Positions 1 to 5,107 of a stretch of 5,107 bases of DNA are shown in pieces; position 1 is the first letter of the stretch; each line of letters opens with the position of its first letter. This DNA comes from Gammaproteobacteria bacterium (GTDB taxonomy: Bacteria > Pseudomonadota > Gammaproteobacteria > Pseudomonadales > UBA3067). The notes under the pieces were generated by a model. The model had not been told where the DNA came from. It did not search any database and saw only the letters and a program-made list of their open reading frames with translations. The stretch is from positions 4,818-9,924 of the forward strand of contig NVVB01000053.1 in NCBI GenBank assembly GCA_002402085.1, written 5' to 3'. The translations under genes and the position numbers were made by a program.

Positions 1-761
<761 letters not shown>

Positions 762-805
762 CTAACTCTATGAATAAAAGGGTTGAATTTAATAATCTTA
801 AAATC

Positions 806-1297
806 TTATAAACTTAATACTTTGTCACCACGACCCAAACCGGATACACCGCTCCGAACCACTTCAACAATGGGCACACCGTTCACAGCTTCAACAAACG
901 CATCTAGCTTATCGCTAGTCCCTGCCAACTGAATGGTATACAGGGTGCTGGTGACATCAACTATCTGCCCTCGGAAAATATCAGTAGTGCGCTTCAATTC
1001 TGCTCGCTGCGCTCCGACTGCCTTCAACTTTATTAGCATTAACTCGCGTTCAAGGTGAGCGCCTTCTGTCAAATCCACCAACTTCACTACTTCAACGAGC
1101 TTATTTAACTGTTTAGTAATTTGCTCGATAGTACCTTCATCACCTTCGGTGGTTAAGGTTAAGCGTGACAAGCTTTCATCATCAGTGGGAGCGACTGTAA
1201 GTGAGTCAATGTTATAACCGCGCTGAGAAAACAAGCCGACTATACGAGACAGTGCCCCGGCTTCATTTTCCATTAGGATGGAAATAATTCTTCGCAT
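806..1297 (-). CDS. ilvN: Acetolactate synthase small (regulatory) subunit
   Basis: This is the regulatory subunit of acetohydroxyacid synthase. In the family it binds the large subunit, raises its activity and confers valine feedback inhibition. At 163 aa it has the same length as E. coli IlvH, to which it is very similar, so ilvH is an equally good symbol. The N-terminal ACT domain (about residues 1-80) starts MRRIISILMENEAGALSR and includes GLFSQRGYNIDSLTVAPT. Asn11, Gly14, Ser17 and Asn29, positions tied to valine resistance when mutated in E. coli IlvH, are all kept, so valine sensitivity is inferred. The C-terminal domain carries EREL-LIK, the TDIFRGQIVDVT segment and the ending GLGRGDKVLSL. 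The ATG lies 2 bases after the ilvI stop, with its ribosome site inside the ilvI 3' end, which suggests translational coupling to balance subunits. Confidence 0.97.
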   Translation of the reverse strand: MRRIISILMENEAGALSRIVGLFSQRGYNIDSLTVAPTDDESLSRLTLTTEGDEGTIEQITKQLNKLVEVVKLVDLTEGAHLERELMLIKLKAVGAQRAELKRTTDIFRGQIVDVTSTLYTIQLAGTSDKLDAFVEAVNGVPIVEVVRSGVSGLGRGDKVLSL

Positions 1298-1299
1298 TT

Positions 1300-3021
1300 C
1301 TAGCTCCCCTCTGCCTTGCTCAATACCATATCTTTAATCGTCCCGCCGGCAACTTGCATTGGGTACACATGTTCATTGGGATCTACGTATATATCCATAA
1401 ATACCAACTTATCTTTCATGCTAAAACACTCAATCATCGCTGCTTCAAGATCTTCATAGCGATCCACTCGAATTCCAACATGACCGTATGCTTCAGCCAA
1501 TTTAATAAAGTCCGGCAAAGAATCCATGTAAGAATGAGAGTGGCGTTTTTCGTAATGTAGATCCTGCCACTGCTTCACCATGCCTAACGCTTGGTTATTA
1601 ATGTTGATAATTTTAATAGGCAAATTATATTGTTTGCAGGTAGACAGTTCTTGGATATTCATTTGAATACTCCCTTCACCGGTCACACACACCACATTGG
1701 CATCCGGAAAGGCCATTTTGGCACCCATCGCTGCGGGCAAACCAAAGCCCATCGTTCCTAACCCACCGGAATTAATCCATTGTCGAGGGCGGTTGTACTT
1801 ATAATACAAGGCCGCAAACATCTGATGCTGCCCCACATCAGAAGTAACGATAGCATCGCCGTTAGTGACTTTAGAAAGCATTTCGACTACTTGTTGCGGT
1901 CGCATCAATGGGGATTCAGTCGGCTTGATTGCCAAGCAATCGATTTCCCGCCATTCCTCAATGGTTTTCCACCACGCATCTTGAGCCGTTTTATCTGGCA
2001 CAATATTTAATTGCTTCACCGCCTCAATCATGTCCGTTAATACTTGCTCAACGGGCCCAACAATAGGGATGTCGGCGCGCACGGTTTTCGAGATTGATGC
2101 GGGATCTATATCAATATGAATAATTCTTGCACCCGGACAGAACTTCTCAGGGTCGTTGGTAACACGGTCATCAAACCGTGCTCCAACCGCTAAAATAAGA
2201 TCAGCGTTATGCATGGCGTTATTTGCTTCATAGGTGCCATGCATTCCCAGCATGCCTAGATATTGCTTATCAGCACTATCAATACATCCCAAGCCCATCA
2301 AAGTGCTTGTTACAGGACAGCCCAAACTATGCACTAAATCTCGTAATAACTCGGACGCATTGCCCTGCACTACACCACCGCCAGCATAGATGATGGGGCG
2401 CTTGGCATTTAAAATCTCTTCCGTAGCCTTCTTAATCTGTCCCGCGTGACCGCGTAAAACAGGTGTGTAAGAACGCATTTTAACGCTACTTGGATATCGG
2501 TATTCAAATAGATTAGCCGGATTGGTTATATCCTTAGGAACATCCACCACGACTGGACCAGGACGCCCAGTACGCGCTATATAGAATGCTTTTTTAATCG
2601 TCAAGGCAATGTCTTCTGCTTTCTTAACCAAAAAGCTGTGTTTTACAATCGGTCGAGAAACACCCACCATATCGGTTTCTTGGAACGCATCACCGCCAAT
2701 CAAGTGAGACTGCACTTGACCAGAAATTACCACCATAGGAATCGAATCCATATAAGCGGTAGCAATCCCCGTAATAGTATTGGTCGCACCAGGGCCGGAA
2801 GTTACTAGTACTGTACCGACTCTACCAGTAACACGCGCATAGCCATCAGCCATATGCGTAGCTGCTTGCTCATGACGAACAAGTATGTGTTCAACCGCTT
2901 TTTGGCGATACAGCGCATCGTAAATATGCAATGCTGCGCCACCGGGGTAACCAAAAATCACATCGACACCTTCGTCCGCTAAGGAACGAATAAGTATGTC
3001 GGCACCAGACAGTAATTCCAC
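1300..3021 (-). CDS. ilvI: Acetolactate synthase large (catalytic) subunit, ThDP-dependent
   Basis: The catalytic subunit of acetohydroxyacid synthase condenses two pyruvates, or pyruvate and 2-ketobutyrate, with loss of CO2. This is the committed step of branched-chain amino acid synthesis, carried out in the cytoplasm. At 573 aa it is full length for the family. Domains in order: ThDP-enzyme N-terminal domain (about 1-170) with FGYPGG at 23-28 and the catalytic Glu51 in RHEQAA; central FAD-binding domain (about 190-330) with GMHGTYEAN and VGARFDDR; C-terminal ThDP domain (about 375-560). The ThDP/Mg motif reads GEGS (448-451) and, 27 residues on, NN (475-476), with Glu where many relatives have Asp. 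QWQD (484-487) holds the Trp known from herbicide-binding studies of this family. Translation starts at GTG (3019-3021). It is the only usable start, because an in-frame TGA lies ten codons upstream with no ATG between. It is the first gene of the operon, behind a leader of about 380 nt. Confidence 0.97.
   Translation of the reverse strand: MELLSGADILIRSLADEGVDVIFGYPGGAALHIYDALYRQKAVEHILVRHEQAATHMADGYARVTGRVGTVLVTSGPGATNTITGIATAYMDSIPMVVISGQVQSHLIGGDAFQETDMVGVSRPIVKHSFLVKKAEDIALTIKKAFYIARTGRPGPVVVDVPKDITNPANLFEYRYPSSVKMRSYTPVLRGHAGQIKKATEEILNAKRPIIYAGGGVVQGNASELLRDLVHSLGCPVTSTLMGLGCIDSADKQYLGMLGMHGTYEANNAMHNADLILAVGARFDDRVTNDPEKFCPGARIIHIDIDPASISKTVRADIPIVGPVEQVLTDMIEAVKQLNIVPDKTAQDAWWKTIEEWREIDCLAIKPTESPLMRPQQVVEMLSKVTNGDAIVTSDVGQHQMFAALYYKYNRPRQWINSGGLGTMGFGLPAAMGAKMAFPDANVVCVTGEGSIQMNIQELSTCKQYNLPIKIININNQALGMVKQWQDLHYEKRHSHSYMDSLPDFIKLAEAYGHVGIRVDRYEDLEAAMIECFSMKDKLVFMDIYVDPNEHVYPMQVAGGTIKDMVLSKAEGS
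1304..1312 (-). promoter_or_regulatory. Strong ribosome binding site of ilvN inside ilvI
   Basis: Read on the minus strand this is AGAGGGGAG, six bases ahead of the ilvN ATG. It overlaps the last codons of ilvI, whose TAG stop lies between it and the ATG. The placement fixes the ilvN start and points to reinitiation or coupled translation of the two synthase subunits. Confidence 0.8.
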
Positions 3022-3031
3022 TGAGCGTGAA

Positions 3032-3037
3032 TCCTCT
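3032..3037 (-). promoter_or_regulatory. Ribosome binding site for the GTG start of ilvI
   Basis: Minus-strand AGAGGA lies ten bases upstream of the GTG at 3019-3021. No ATG or TTG is in frame between the GTG and the TGA at 3049-3051, so this site supports the GTG as the real start. The spacing is slightly long, and together with GTG it may lower initiation. Confidence 0.65.
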
Positions 3038-3227
3038 AAATTGGATAATCAAATAAATAAGTGTTGCCCACTATTACTCACCCTGCTCACTCTATTGACA
3101 CAGAGGTAGACGAGAATAAAGGCAATAACCCTTCTAATGGGCTCTGATTAACGCTTGCTCACTGGTACGTTTGCGTACGAAGAGAGGGCTTTCAATTGGT
3201 GAACAAAGAAAACCTTTCCTGCGCGGT

Positions 3228-3257
3228 ATTTCTAAGATAGGGTCTCTATCTAGAAAT
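3228..3257 (-). repeat. Twelve-pair A+T-rich hairpin in the ilv leader
   Basis: ATTTCTA-A-GATAG and CTATCTAGAAAT form a twelve-pair inverted repeat with a single bulged A and a five-base loop (3241-3245). It is the most extensive inverted repeat in the intergenic region and directly follows the alternative-pairing hairpin. No U-tract follows on the minus strand. It may be a structural or processing element, or a binding site at DNA level. Confidence 0.45.
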
Positions 3258-3260
3258 CAT

Positions 3261-3294
3261 CCAAAAGCTAAGGGAATTCAATTGCTTTTGGTCG
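3261..3294 (-). repeat. Hairpin CCAAAAGC/GCTTTTGG, alternative partner of the leader codons
   Basis: Minus-strand CCAAAAGC (3291-3284) pairs perfectly over eight bases with GCTTTTGG (3268-3261), around a 15-base loop. The first arm, extended to CGACCAAAA (3294-3286), also pairs perfectly over nine bases with TTTTGGTCG (3381-3373) inside the leader peptide frame. The two pairings exclude each other. The second arm is followed by GATGATTTC rather than a U-run, so this hairpin is not a standard terminator. Confidence 0.5.
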
Positions 3295-3326
3295 CCGGCC
3301 TGGACAAAGGCCCTGCTCCATACATT

Positions 3327-3365
3327 GATTTAACCGGTCACCTGACCTAAAACCTTCTTTAAATC
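3327..3365 (-). repeat. Hairpin starting at the leader-peptide end
   Basis: On the minus strand GATTTAA (3365-3359) is perfectly complementary to TTAAATC (3333-3327). Inside is GGTC-AGGT-GACC, a four-pair stem with a four-base loop (3347-3336). The 5' arm contains the last Ile codon and the stop codon of the putative leader peptide, so a ribosome terminating there would keep the outer stem open. It could act as a pause hairpin, though the unequal internal loop (11 versus 2 bases) makes the outer stem uncertain. Confidence 0.4.
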
Positions 3366-3388
3366 AGAATAACGACCAAAACACGCAC
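3359..3388 (-). CDS. Putative ilv leader peptide MRVLVVILI
   Basis: A GTG-initiated frame of nine codons and TAA reads M-R-V-L-V-V-I-L-I. Seven consecutive codons for valine, leucine or isoleucine come directly before the stop. It begins about 13 bases downstream of the estimated transcription start and lies about 340 bases ahead of ilvI. Leader peptides rich in the amino acid made by the operon let ribosome stalling sense charged tRNA, as in E. coli ilvB and ilvGMEDA. Weak points: the start is GTG; the nearest Shine-Dalgarno-like GGGA is only three bases away, too close for a good site; and no ATG occurs upstream in frame. The run of codons is unlikely by chance at exactly this place, but translation is not proven. 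Confidence 0.5.
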   Translation of the reverse strand: MRVLVVILI

Positions 3389-3404
3389 CCATCCCGGCGA
3401 ACCG

Positions 3405-3435
3405 TCGATTTTGACAGATATAAAATCGATGTCAA
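3405..3435. repeat. Overlapping inverted repeats at the candidate promoter (possible operator)
   Basis: TTGACA (3411-3416) and TGTCAA (3430-3435) form an inverted repeat with a 13-base spacer. Offset from it, TCGATTTT (3405-3412) and AAAATCGA (3422-3429) form a perfect eight-base inverted repeat with a nine-base spacer. The first gives a -35-like TTGACA on both strands, so this could be a shared regulator site or the core of two overlapping divergent promoters. The plus-strand -10 match (AATATG) is poor. Confidence 0.35.
3408..3435 (-). promoter_or_regulatory. Candidate sigma-70 promoter of the ilv leader
   Basis: On the minus strand a perfect -35 TTGACA (3435-3430) is followed after 16 bases by CAAAAT (3413-3408), which matches four of six positions of the -10 consensus. 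Transcription would begin near 3401, just ahead of the BCAA-rich leader frame, which is the spacing expected for an attenuated operon. A second -35-like TTGACT lies about 35 bases further upstream (around 3470) with only a poor -10. The assignment is inference from consensus match and position. Confidence 0.45.
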
Positions 3436-3792
3436 TATGGCTCGAATAGAAATAGCACCAATACAGTCAATCCTCCATGCCCGGAGGCCTCCACGCGGAA
3501 TTGAAGCCTTCACTAAGTACGCCACCTGACACATTTCACACTACGGCTAAGTCTTTGGTAAGGCGTCATTTAAGCAAAATATTGAACCAGTCTTCGGCAT
3601 CACTCCTGCACTTTAGGTATATTTAACCAGCCAAAATTATTCATCGCACCCAACTCACAGCTATGAGCAAAGGATCTAGGCTATGCTAAAAGCAGCTACA
3701 AACTCTCAACAAGCCAACCAAGAGCTGGCGATGCACAAGGGCCGCCATTGATACGTATCGACTGCACACTTCAACATTCAGGGACTCTTGCG
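3436..3792. other. Intergenic stretch upstream of the DUF4124 gene, no gene recognised
   Basis: I find no tRNA, insertion sequence, CRISPR unit or convincing reading frame here. Visible small elements are GGAGGCCTCC (3483-3492) with an extra CCTCC just before it (3472-3476); an interrupted inverted repeat ACGCC-ACC / GGT-AA-GGCGT (3519-3526, 3557-3566); GCTATG repeated at 3660 and 3680; and the palindrome GATACGTATC (3750-3759). A weak plus-strand promoter match, TTGGTA (3555-3560) with AATATT (3578-3583) at 17 bases, could serve the downstream gene, but it would leave a leader of about 200 bases. Confidence 0.5.
3780..3784 (+). promoter_or_regulatory. Ribosome binding site setting the DUF4124 gene start
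   Basis: AGGGA lies eight bases before the ATG at 3793-3795. The frame is open back to a TTG at 3748, but that codon lacks such a site and would add 15 residues in front of the signal peptide. The site therefore favours the ATG. Confidence 0.7.
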
Positions 3793-4293
3793 ATGTATTC
3801 CCCCCATGGCTCATCAAAAAAAATATGGGCAACACGCCTTTTAGCGCTCACGCTATGGAGTGGATTGACGTTAAGTTCGCCCGCATACAGTGCTGAAGAT
3901 TTTTATAAGTGGGTCGACGATAAGGGCATTACACACTACACACGCACCCCACCTACTTCGGAACAGCAAACATCCGTAATCACAACCTCATCCTCTCCCT
4001 CATCCGATGCAAGCAAGTCCAAAGAACGATTACTTCGCTCCCGAGAGGCGTTCAATACCGCTTCGGAGACACGTAAAAACGAAAGCATTGTGTCCCCAGA
4101 GGAAGCCAAGAACATAGAGATACGCAGTAAAAACTGTGAAATTGCCACAGCGCGCCTTAAAAACCTTCAGGAAAACGTGCGGCTTCGTGAGAAATTAGAA
4201 AACGGCGAGTACCAGGTCATTACCGAGGATGGCCGGCAAGGCCGCATTACCACCACAAAAAAACAAGTGCAAGATAACTGCAGCCCCAGCTAG
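3793..4293 (+). CDS. Secreted DUF4124 domain-containing protein
   Basis: The product is 166 aa, probably periplasmic or outer-surface, of unknown function. Residues 1-34 look like a Sec signal peptide: a basic start (KK at 9-10, R15), a hydrophobic core (about 16-27, LLALTLWSGLTL) and a cleavage region near AYSA (31-34). The DUF4124 signature follows at once as DFYKWVDDKGITHYTRTPP (36-54); in this family a short strand-rich unit of the form YKW-D-G--HY--TPP sits at the mature N-terminus. A Ser/Thr-rich linker (55-76) leads to a charged, probably helical region (77-136) and a tail with EYQVITEDGRQGRIT. Cys115 and Cys163 are the only cysteines and could form a disulfide. It is transcribed away from ilvI, and I recall DUF4124 genes beside ilvI in Pseudomonas, but the sequence shows no functional link. 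The start is chosen from the Shine-Dalgarno site and the signal peptide. Confidence 0.85.
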   Translation: MYSPHGSSKKIWATRLLALTLWSGLTLSSPAYSAEDFYKWVDDKGITHYTRTPPTSEQQTSVITTSSSPSSDASKSKERLLRSREAFNTASETRKNESIVSPEEAKNIEIRSKNCEIATARLKNLQENVRLREKLENGEYQVITEDGRQGRITTTKKQVQDNCSPS

Positions 4294-4311
4294 ATAGACC
4301 AGTGGCCCAAT

Positions 4312-5107
4312 CTAAAGCAACACCCTCCGCCCTAAATAAAGCACCCCGACACAGCCCAAGAAGGCTAAAGCCCAAGCGACCCAATCGTCCATACCGAACG
4401 GGTAGATATCCGGCCGCCACGCCTGAGTTACGCCTGGAATACTAGGCAAATCCCCGCTTCCAGATCCCACTACTAATTGAGCCTTCATGCCCTTTTCCAT
4501 GTGCTGGGCGATATCACAATGAATCAAATAGGTCCGGTTATCGCTGGGCACGATAAACGTCCCGGTCTTTGTCGCGCCGCCTGCGGCCTCTAGATGAAAC
4601 ATACCTTGAGGGTATATGTACTTTGGCAACTTATGGACCATCCATTGATGACGGACTTCATCTTCATTCACAAAGGTCACAGCAATTCGACTACACGGCT
4701 CGACCTTTAACTCATGCTGGTCCATACCAAAGATTGATCCAGCAAAAGGCTTCGCATAATCAGTCCCCGCACGTACGGTAAATTCGTAATCCCTCGAAAT
4801 CGCATTACAATCCTCCGGCAACGTTGAATCGTTACTATTCATCACCATGCCTTCGGCGTCCAACGTCATATTATGATCGTGATGACCGCCGTGACCACCG
4901 TGCATGGAGTGATCCATCTTCATGCTCTTGGCTTGGGGCTTGCTATGATCCATCATCTGCCCATGTTTACTATGATCCATCGGCTTTGAACCCATAGACT
5001 TCGAATGGTCCATCGAGTTAACCGGACCTTTGTTCATCGCGTCGTACTTTTTAGGAGCCATTTCTTGCTTGCTCTGACCCGAGTCATCCGTCGCAACCGA
5101 GGCATCC
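4312..5107 (-). CDS. Membrane-anchored cupredoxin-domain copper protein (copper oxidase-like), N-terminus beyond window
   Basis: The frame is open to the right edge (264 codons visible), so the true start and probably a signal peptide lie outside. Numbering from the Met codon at 5059-5061, residues 1-65 are Met/His-rich with four MDHS units (17, 28, 37, 49) and a HGGHGGHHDH cluster, typical of periplasmic copper-binding regions such as those of CopA/PcoA. A cupredoxin domain (about 88-198) follows, with a type 1 copper set H138, C182, H187, M192; the motif HCDIAQHMEKGM has the C-x4-H-x4-M spacing. It resembles the last domain of multicopper oxidases, but the second His of HCH is Asp, and only one domain is present, so oxidase activity is doubtful. 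A C-terminal hydrophobic helix (about 228-243) ending GRRVLL suggests a membrane anchor with the copper domain outside. A role in copper resistance or delivery is inferred. It converges on the DUF4124 gene with 18 bases between stops. Confidence 0.85.
   Translation of the reverse strand, partial: DASVATDDSGQSKQEMAPKKYDAMNKGPVNSMDHSKSMGSKPMDHSKHGQMMDHSKPQAKSMKMDHSMHGGHGGHHDHNMTLDAEGMVMNSNDSTLPEDCNAISRDYEFTVRAGTDYAKPFAGSIFGMDQHELKVEPCSRIAVTFVNEDEVRHQWMVHKLPKYIYPQGMFHLEAAGGATKTGTFIVPSDNRTYLIHCDIAQHMEKGMKAQLVVGSGSGDLPSIPGVTQAWRPDIYPFGMDDWVAWALAFLGCVGVLYLGRRVLL

Larger units (their letters stand above)
3022..3401 (-). promoter_or_regulatory. Candidate 5' leader of the ilv operon (possible branched-chain amino acid attenuator)
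   Basis: The stretch between the candidate promoter and ilvI holds no ordinary gene. Read toward ilvI it contains, in order: a short BCAA-rich reading frame (3388 to 3359); a hairpin that starts at the end of that frame (3365 to 3327); a segment CGACCAAAAGC (3294 to 3284) that can pair back to the leader codons or forward to GCTTTTGG (3268 to 3261); a long A+T-rich hairpin (3257 to 3228); and a small GTACG/CGTAC hairpin (3178 to 3165). TGCTCACT occurs twice on the plus strand (3084-3091, 3156-3163). A translated leader peptide plus mutually exclusive pairings is the classical attenuator plan known from ilv, leu, his and trp leaders. Function here is inferred. I see no stem followed by a clear U-run, and the transcription start is estimated only from the promoter match. 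Confidence 0.5.

Noticed and set aside
1354..2010. Plus-strand open frames inside ilvI (68 and 76 codons)
   Set aside because: They lie antisense to a full-length conserved gene, have no family features, and are shadows of its codon pattern.
3095..3122. Plus-strand TTGACA with TAAAGG as a promoter
   Set aside because: Poor -10 and no plus-strand gene for about 670 bases; read on the other strand it is inside the ilv leader.
3332..3392. Alternative leader frame from the ATG at 3392-3390 (MGACFGRYSDLKKVLG...)
   Set aside because: It has a proper ATG but shows no amino acid bias and no ribosome site. The overlapping GTG frame carries the BCAA codons. It could still compete for initiation.
3477..3626. 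Plus-strand 49-codon frame starting MPGGLHAELK
   Set aside because: No ribosome binding site, no recognisable family and its start sits in a palindromic element; probably chance.
3683..3751. Plus-strand 22-codon frame starting MLKAATNSQQ, with AAGGA eight bases upstream
   Set aside because: The ribosome site is acceptable but the peptide is short, polar and unlike anything I know; too little support for a gene.
3748..3792. N-terminal extension of the DUF4124 protein from a TTG at 3748
   Set aside because: It lacks a ribosome site and would place 15 extra residues before a good signal peptide; the ATG at 3793 has AGGGA at eight bases.
3936..4781. Short antisense frames within the DUF4124 gene (3936-4148) and the copper gene (4569-4781)
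   Set aside because: Both overlap well-supported genes on the opposite strand, with no ribosome site or recognisable motif.
4860..5030. Tandem DNA repeat in the copper gene
   Set aside because: The repetition comes from MDHS-coding units with variable spacing and codons; it is a protein-level metal-binding repeat, not a separate DNA element or CRISPR array.

Overview
The window looks chromosomal and comes from a gammaproteobacterium. The acetolactate synthase subunits resemble the enterobacterial IlvI/IlvH type. The ketol-acid reductoisomerase is the short class I form, with metal-ligand positions matching what I recall of the Pseudomonas enzyme. A DUF4124 gene lies divergently next to ilvI, an order I recall from Pseudomonas. 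Base composition is moderate, which would suit a marine Pseudomonadales, Cellvibrionales or Oceanospirillales relative better than a high-GC Pseudomonas, but I cannot name a genus.

Left part (1-3021, minus strand): a branched-chain amino acid operon read right to left, ilvI, ilvN, ilvC. IlvI and IlvN form acetohydroxyacid synthase, which makes acetolactate and acetohydroxybutyrate. IlvC then isomerises and reduces these, giving the second step of valine, isoleucine and (via valine) leucine synthesis. ilvI and ilvN are separated by 2 bases and ilvC follows 53 bases later. ilvC runs off the left edge.

Middle (3022-3792): about 770 bases between divergent genes. The half next to ilvI looks like a long regulated 5' leader of roughly 380 nt. 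A candidate promoter (TTGACA, 16-bp spacer, CAAAAT) is followed almost at once by a tiny reading frame, MRVLVVILI and stop, in which seven branched-chain codons in a row precede the stop. Part of that frame is complementary to a segment 80 nt downstream, and that segment can instead pair with a third segment. This is the layout expected of a ribosome-mediated attenuator for the ilv operon and is the most interesting signal here. I do not see a classical U-tract terminator, so the mechanism is open. The half next to the plus-strand gene (3436-3792) holds only small palindromes and weak promoter-like sequences.

Right part: 3793-4293 (plus) encodes a small secreted DUF4124 protein. Converging on it after 18 bases is a minus-strand gene (4312-5107) for a Met/His-rich, membrane-anchored cupredoxin-fold copper protein. 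Its reading frame is still open at the right edge, so its true start and probably its signal peptide lie outside the window. It is functionally unrelated to the ilv operon and suggests a copper-handling locus to the right.
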